Origin: Lamellibrachia satsuma
Taxonomy: Eukaryota > Annelida > Polychaeta > Sabellida > Siboglinidae
Assembly: GCA_033239005.1 (NCBI GenBank)
Contig: BSQZ01000130.1
Coordinates: 195,001-259,000 of the forward strand
Direction: 5' to 3'
DNA length: 64,000 bases
The notes under the pieces are model-generated. The model did not search any database. It had not been told where the DNA came from and was given only the letters and a program-made list of their open reading frames with translations. This document shows, piece after piece, positions 61,180 through 64,000 of the stretch (positions are counted from its first letter, which is position 1; every line of letters begins with the position of its first letter). The position numbers were made by a program, and so were the translations under genes.

Positions 61180-61680
61180 TTTATAAAGCGTACGTCCATA
61201 TGGACGTATTCAGTCGACTTTGCAATTGCCATTAGTGTGTGAAATACACACAGAGCGCTATAGCTGCGCATTTCTGTCGCTTTATTTCTGTCTCAGTCGG
61301 CGCTAAGTCGCGTCGCTTTCTGAAATACTTCGTCTTCGATAATGACTCACTGGCACTGTCGAATCTGGCCGCTGCTTCGCGAGCAGTTACAGACCGTGTC
61401 TTGGGGCGGAGCGATCTGTCTGTCGGGGGTCGGGTAAGCCTGGGGTTCGGCTGTCGGTCCTCGCGGGGCGGGTCATATCTATGAAGCGCCATCCATGTCA
61501 GTGAAGCGCGCATGTGATTGGTCAGTCACCGCTCCGCGTCGCGCCGTTCGTGTCAGTGAAGCGCGCATGGGATTGGTCAACGGTCGCGACGCGCTTCCCT
61601 CACGGTCCCGAAATAGCTGTCCTGTTTTGCAGTGACGTCAGTCACCCCACTTTTCTGGAGTTGTGCCCATGAGGGGGGGG
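61180..61680. promoter_or_regulatory. GC-rich, CpG-containing stretch with CCAAT and CRE motifs
   Basis: Direct repeats GTCAGTGAAGCGCGCATG followed by GATTGGTCA (inverted CCAAT box) at about 61497 and 61550, then AGTGACGTCAGTCACCCC (CRE) at 61631 and a G run at 61672. Looks like a promoter or CpG island. Short ORFs here are not convincing. Confidence 0.4.
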
Positions 61681-61848
61681 GGTCACTCAATACATCGCCA
61701 GCTAGTACGTACATCATATCCTCCCGACAAAATCCACGTTTTATTTTCTGTATCCAACGCACGCTAACGCATGCAAGTTACAATGCTATTGAGCTTACTG
61801 CTTTCATATTTCGTATTTTAAATAAGATAAATGTATGTTTTATATAAG

Positions 61849-62102
61849 TGACGTCAGTCGCCTCTTAACTTGGCTAGCTGCGCAGATATAAATAGAACGT
61901 TGCCGGTGAACTCAGCCTGTTTGAGGGCGTGATGTTGGCCAGAAACAAGTGTCCGACAGTGAACCCGGCCTGTGCGGCAGTGATCTCGGCCTGTAATTTT
62001 CTGTAAAAACCGACGTTAGATAAAGCTTCTTCTTGTCTAGTCAGAGATCTCGGCCTGTTTGAGGGAATGATGTAGGCCAGAAATAAGTGTTTGTAAAATA
62101 AA
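61849..62102 (+). promoter_or_regulatory. CRE + TATA + poly(A) unit (promoter or solo-LTR-like)
   Basis: TGACGTCA at 61849-61856, TATAAATA at 61887-61894 and AATAAA at 62097-62102, all in + order. Between them a GGCCTGTTTGAGGG-type block with GGCCAGAAAYAAGTGT occurs twice (about 61915 and 62054). The spacing fits a short transcript of about 185 nt or an LTR (U3, R, U5). No coding frame. Confidence 0.4.
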
Positions 62103-62164
62103 ACGTTGTATTATATATTGTGATAACTGCTATATACTCCAGTAATCGACTCAATAATGTACAA

Positions 62165-62445
62165 TATTGCATCCCAGCAAACACACTACGTATATACAAC
62201 GTTGTATGAAGGTAATGGTTTGGTAACGTCAGGAATTGCGTTTTATTAACGTTGTGTCAACGTAGTCTATCTACGTTGTGACAATACGTAACAACAACGT
62301 AACAGTATTACGTTCTACTTACGTAGTGTCCACGTACTGCAACTACGTTGTGCCAGTACGTAGCAAAGACGTAACGATATTACGTCGTGTCCACGTACTC
62401 CAACTACGTTGTGCCAGTACGTAGCAACAACGTAGCGATATTACT
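62165..62445. repeat. ACGT-rich dispersed repeat with tandem units
   Basis: Begins ATCCCAGCAAACACAC, then units of about 60 bp with ACTACGTTGTGCCAGTACGT and AGCAACAACGTAACGATATT. Dense in TACGTA, AACGTT and CACGTA palindromes. Looks like a MITE or satellite-derived family. Confidence 0.65.
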
Positions 62446-63113
62446 TATAATTATATTATCTTCCTACAATTTTTCTGACATTATTATGCCGTTTCCAGAC
62501 ATGTTTGGCGCGTTGTCACTACCTTTATAATACATTTATACCACGTGAAATAAAAGGATTTCCTGACATTATCAAACTACTAATATTATCGTATATGCAA
62601 CGTCTTTTACTTGGATAATCCATTATAATTTTAGAGTCCATCGTAATGATATATATTACGTAGAAATAACGATCGTTGCATGGGGCGGCTCGATTCAATA
62701 CTGTAAGATATTTTAAATTTTATGCATAGTTATAACAACATTTCTACAAAACTTGTCCATCAAATGAACTTTATTATGAAGCGTTTTAAAATTTACAGTG
62801 TTATGATACAGTAATACTTATTGTTTAAACATTACTTTTTTAAATAAGCTATCATCTGTCTACAAATGTTATAATGAAACACAATTCCTACACTTAACGT
62901 CAGTCCCTCCAAATGACACAAATCAGCTGAAATACCATTAGACATAACAGTTGTAAATAACAATTTTAACTTAATCTGCATTTTACACACAATTAATTTA
63001 CATGACATTACTCTACAACATAATGACGCAGAATTACAGCACTAGTGTTACATTACTGTTACCACTTTATAAATGTTAACATACAGAAAAACTACAATTA
63101 TACTTACTTTTAC
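62446..63113. other. AT-rich DNA, includes the 3' tail of the RTE-like LINE
   Basis: No gene. The last 40 bases before 63114 (AAGTAA/AAGTAT repeats on the minus strand) probably belong to the LINE's 3' end. Confidence 0.45.
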
Positions 63114-63980
63114 TTAGTCCTCTTCGTGCCCGGTGGCACATAAGGCATCGACAAGAGAGCGCCACTGCTGTCGGTCTGCAGCCCATTTGGTGATGTTGTT
63201 CCATGTCAGGCCGCATTCTTTCATCTCCTTCACCACTGTACGTCTCCATATTTCTTTTGGGCGACCACGTCTCCTTTTTCCATCTGCTGTCCAGCGTAAG
63301 GCTGTCTTGGGCAGTGCGCCAGGTGACATTCGGCACACGTGTCCAAGCCATCTCCATCGTCTCTTCTTTATCTGTGTGGCCAAGGCTGTTGCATCTGTTT
63401 TGCGGTGCAGCTCTTCATTAGTGATGGTGTTGGGCCAAAATACTCCTAGGATCTTCCGTAGACACTTGTTTTGGAAGGTTTCAAGCTTGTGTGCTAGCTT
63501 GGCTGTCAGTTTCCAGCACTCGGAGCCGTAGAGAAGTACACTGAGAACATTACTATTGTACAGTCTCAGTTTTGTTTCCAATCTCAGTTGCTTGGATTTC
63601 CAGATGGGCTTCAGCATAGCGAAGGTCTGACTTGCCTTTCTGATCCTAGCCGTGGCATCTTTTGCAGAGTCTCCATCTGTTGTGATTTTGCTTCCCAGGT
63701 ATGCAAAGTCCTGAACGTCTTCCAAAGCCTCACTGTTGTTTATGTTGTTTATGGTGATGGGGTTATCTGTCTTGTTGTTGATCCTCATCAGTTTGGTTTT
63801 TGCTGTGTTGAGCTTTAACCCAATCTGTGGTGCTGTTCTTGTGAGTTTGTCCATCTTTTCTTGCATGTCCTTGTGCCTGTTAGACAGCAGTCCAATGTCA
63901 TCTGCATAGTCCAGGTCTTCCAAGATCGAGGTAAGTGTCCATCTGATTCCTCTGTTTCCATTTTTGGTGGTTTCTATCAT
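63114..63980 (-). CDS. RTE-like LINE reverse transcriptase, C-terminal part
   Basis: 288 residues open to the end. Contains LDYADDIGLL (catalytic YADD box), LKLNTAKTKLMRIN, FAYLGSKITTDGD, LLYGSECW, KRRWRWLGHVCRM and RRGRPKEIW. These are the palm end and C-terminal region of RTE-type or related LINE proteins. The frame is still open near the window edge, so the N-terminal RT and endonuclease should lie beyond 64000. The short 3' tail downstream holds AAGTAA/AAGTAT repeats, as RTE elements often do. Confidence 0.8.
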   Translation of the reverse strand: MIETTKNGNRGIRWTLTSILEDLDYADDIGLLSNRHKDMQEKMDKLTRTAPQIGLKLNTAKTKLMRINNKTDNPITINNINNSEALEDVQDFAYLGSKITTDGDSAKDATARIRKASQTFAMLKPIWKSKQLRLETKLRLYNSNVLSVLLYGSECWKLTAKLAHKLETFQNKCLRKILGVFWPNTITNEELHRKTDATALATQIKKRRWRWLGHVCRMSPGALPKTALRWTADGKRRRGRPKEIWRRTVVKEMKECGLTWNNITKWAADRQQWRSLVDALCATGHEED

Positions 63981-64000
63981 CAGCCAGTCGATGGCAAGGG

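Noticed and set aside
61239..61513. Frames on both strands in the GC-rich region
   Set aside because: Compositional: high GC lowers stop frequency, and no motif or splice context supports either.

Overview
The window is animal nuclear DNA: introns with GT-AG (and one GC-AG) borders, polyadenylation signals, long (TA)n, (CA)n and (TATG)n microsatellites, tRNA-headed SINEs and many decayed LINEs. Gene families and repeat style suggest a marine invertebrate, perhaps a mollusc or other lophotrochozoan. That is inference; no marker fixes the taxon.

Layout. 1-9,800: gene-poor DNA with simple repeats and small repeats. 9,816-19,736: one host gene of five exons (+ strand) for a secreted protein with a signal peptide, two peritrophin/CBM14-like chitin-binding domains and a 490-residue C-terminal part made of three related modules of unknown family. 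A nearly full-length CR1/L2-like LINE sits in its last intron. 19,780-44,400: accessory DNA with LINE relics, a near-identical 2.4-kb tandem duplication (23,403-28,223) holding nested repeats, two tRNA-headed SINEs and a 1.8-kb minisatellite of 53-bp units carrying AP-1-like sites.

44,399-58,796 is the most interesting segment. It reads as one 14.4-kb DNA transposon. Its ends are long inverted repeats, each an outer array of AT-rich/ACGCGT repeats plus about 115 bp of unique inner sequence. It carries two convergent, intron-containing genes. One (+) is an IS3/retroviral-type DD34E transposase, resembling what I recall of the eukaryotic IS3EU group. The other (-) is a 15-exon HECT E3 ubiquitin ligase of the G2E3-like family, with a central array of duplicated mini-exons in phase 0 and one in-frame TGA in the HECT domain. 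Every exon junction in the modelled coding path keeps frame.

58,800-60,920: 5' part of a Gypsy-like LTR element (gag with CCHC knuckle) on the minus strand, abutting the transposon. 60,930-64,000: a GC-rich stretch with CCAAT and CRE motifs, a TATA-type promoter-like unit, an ACGT-rich repeat, and the 3' part of an RTE-like LINE running off the window edge.

All exon models come from hand-reading splice signals and frame. They have no transcript support.
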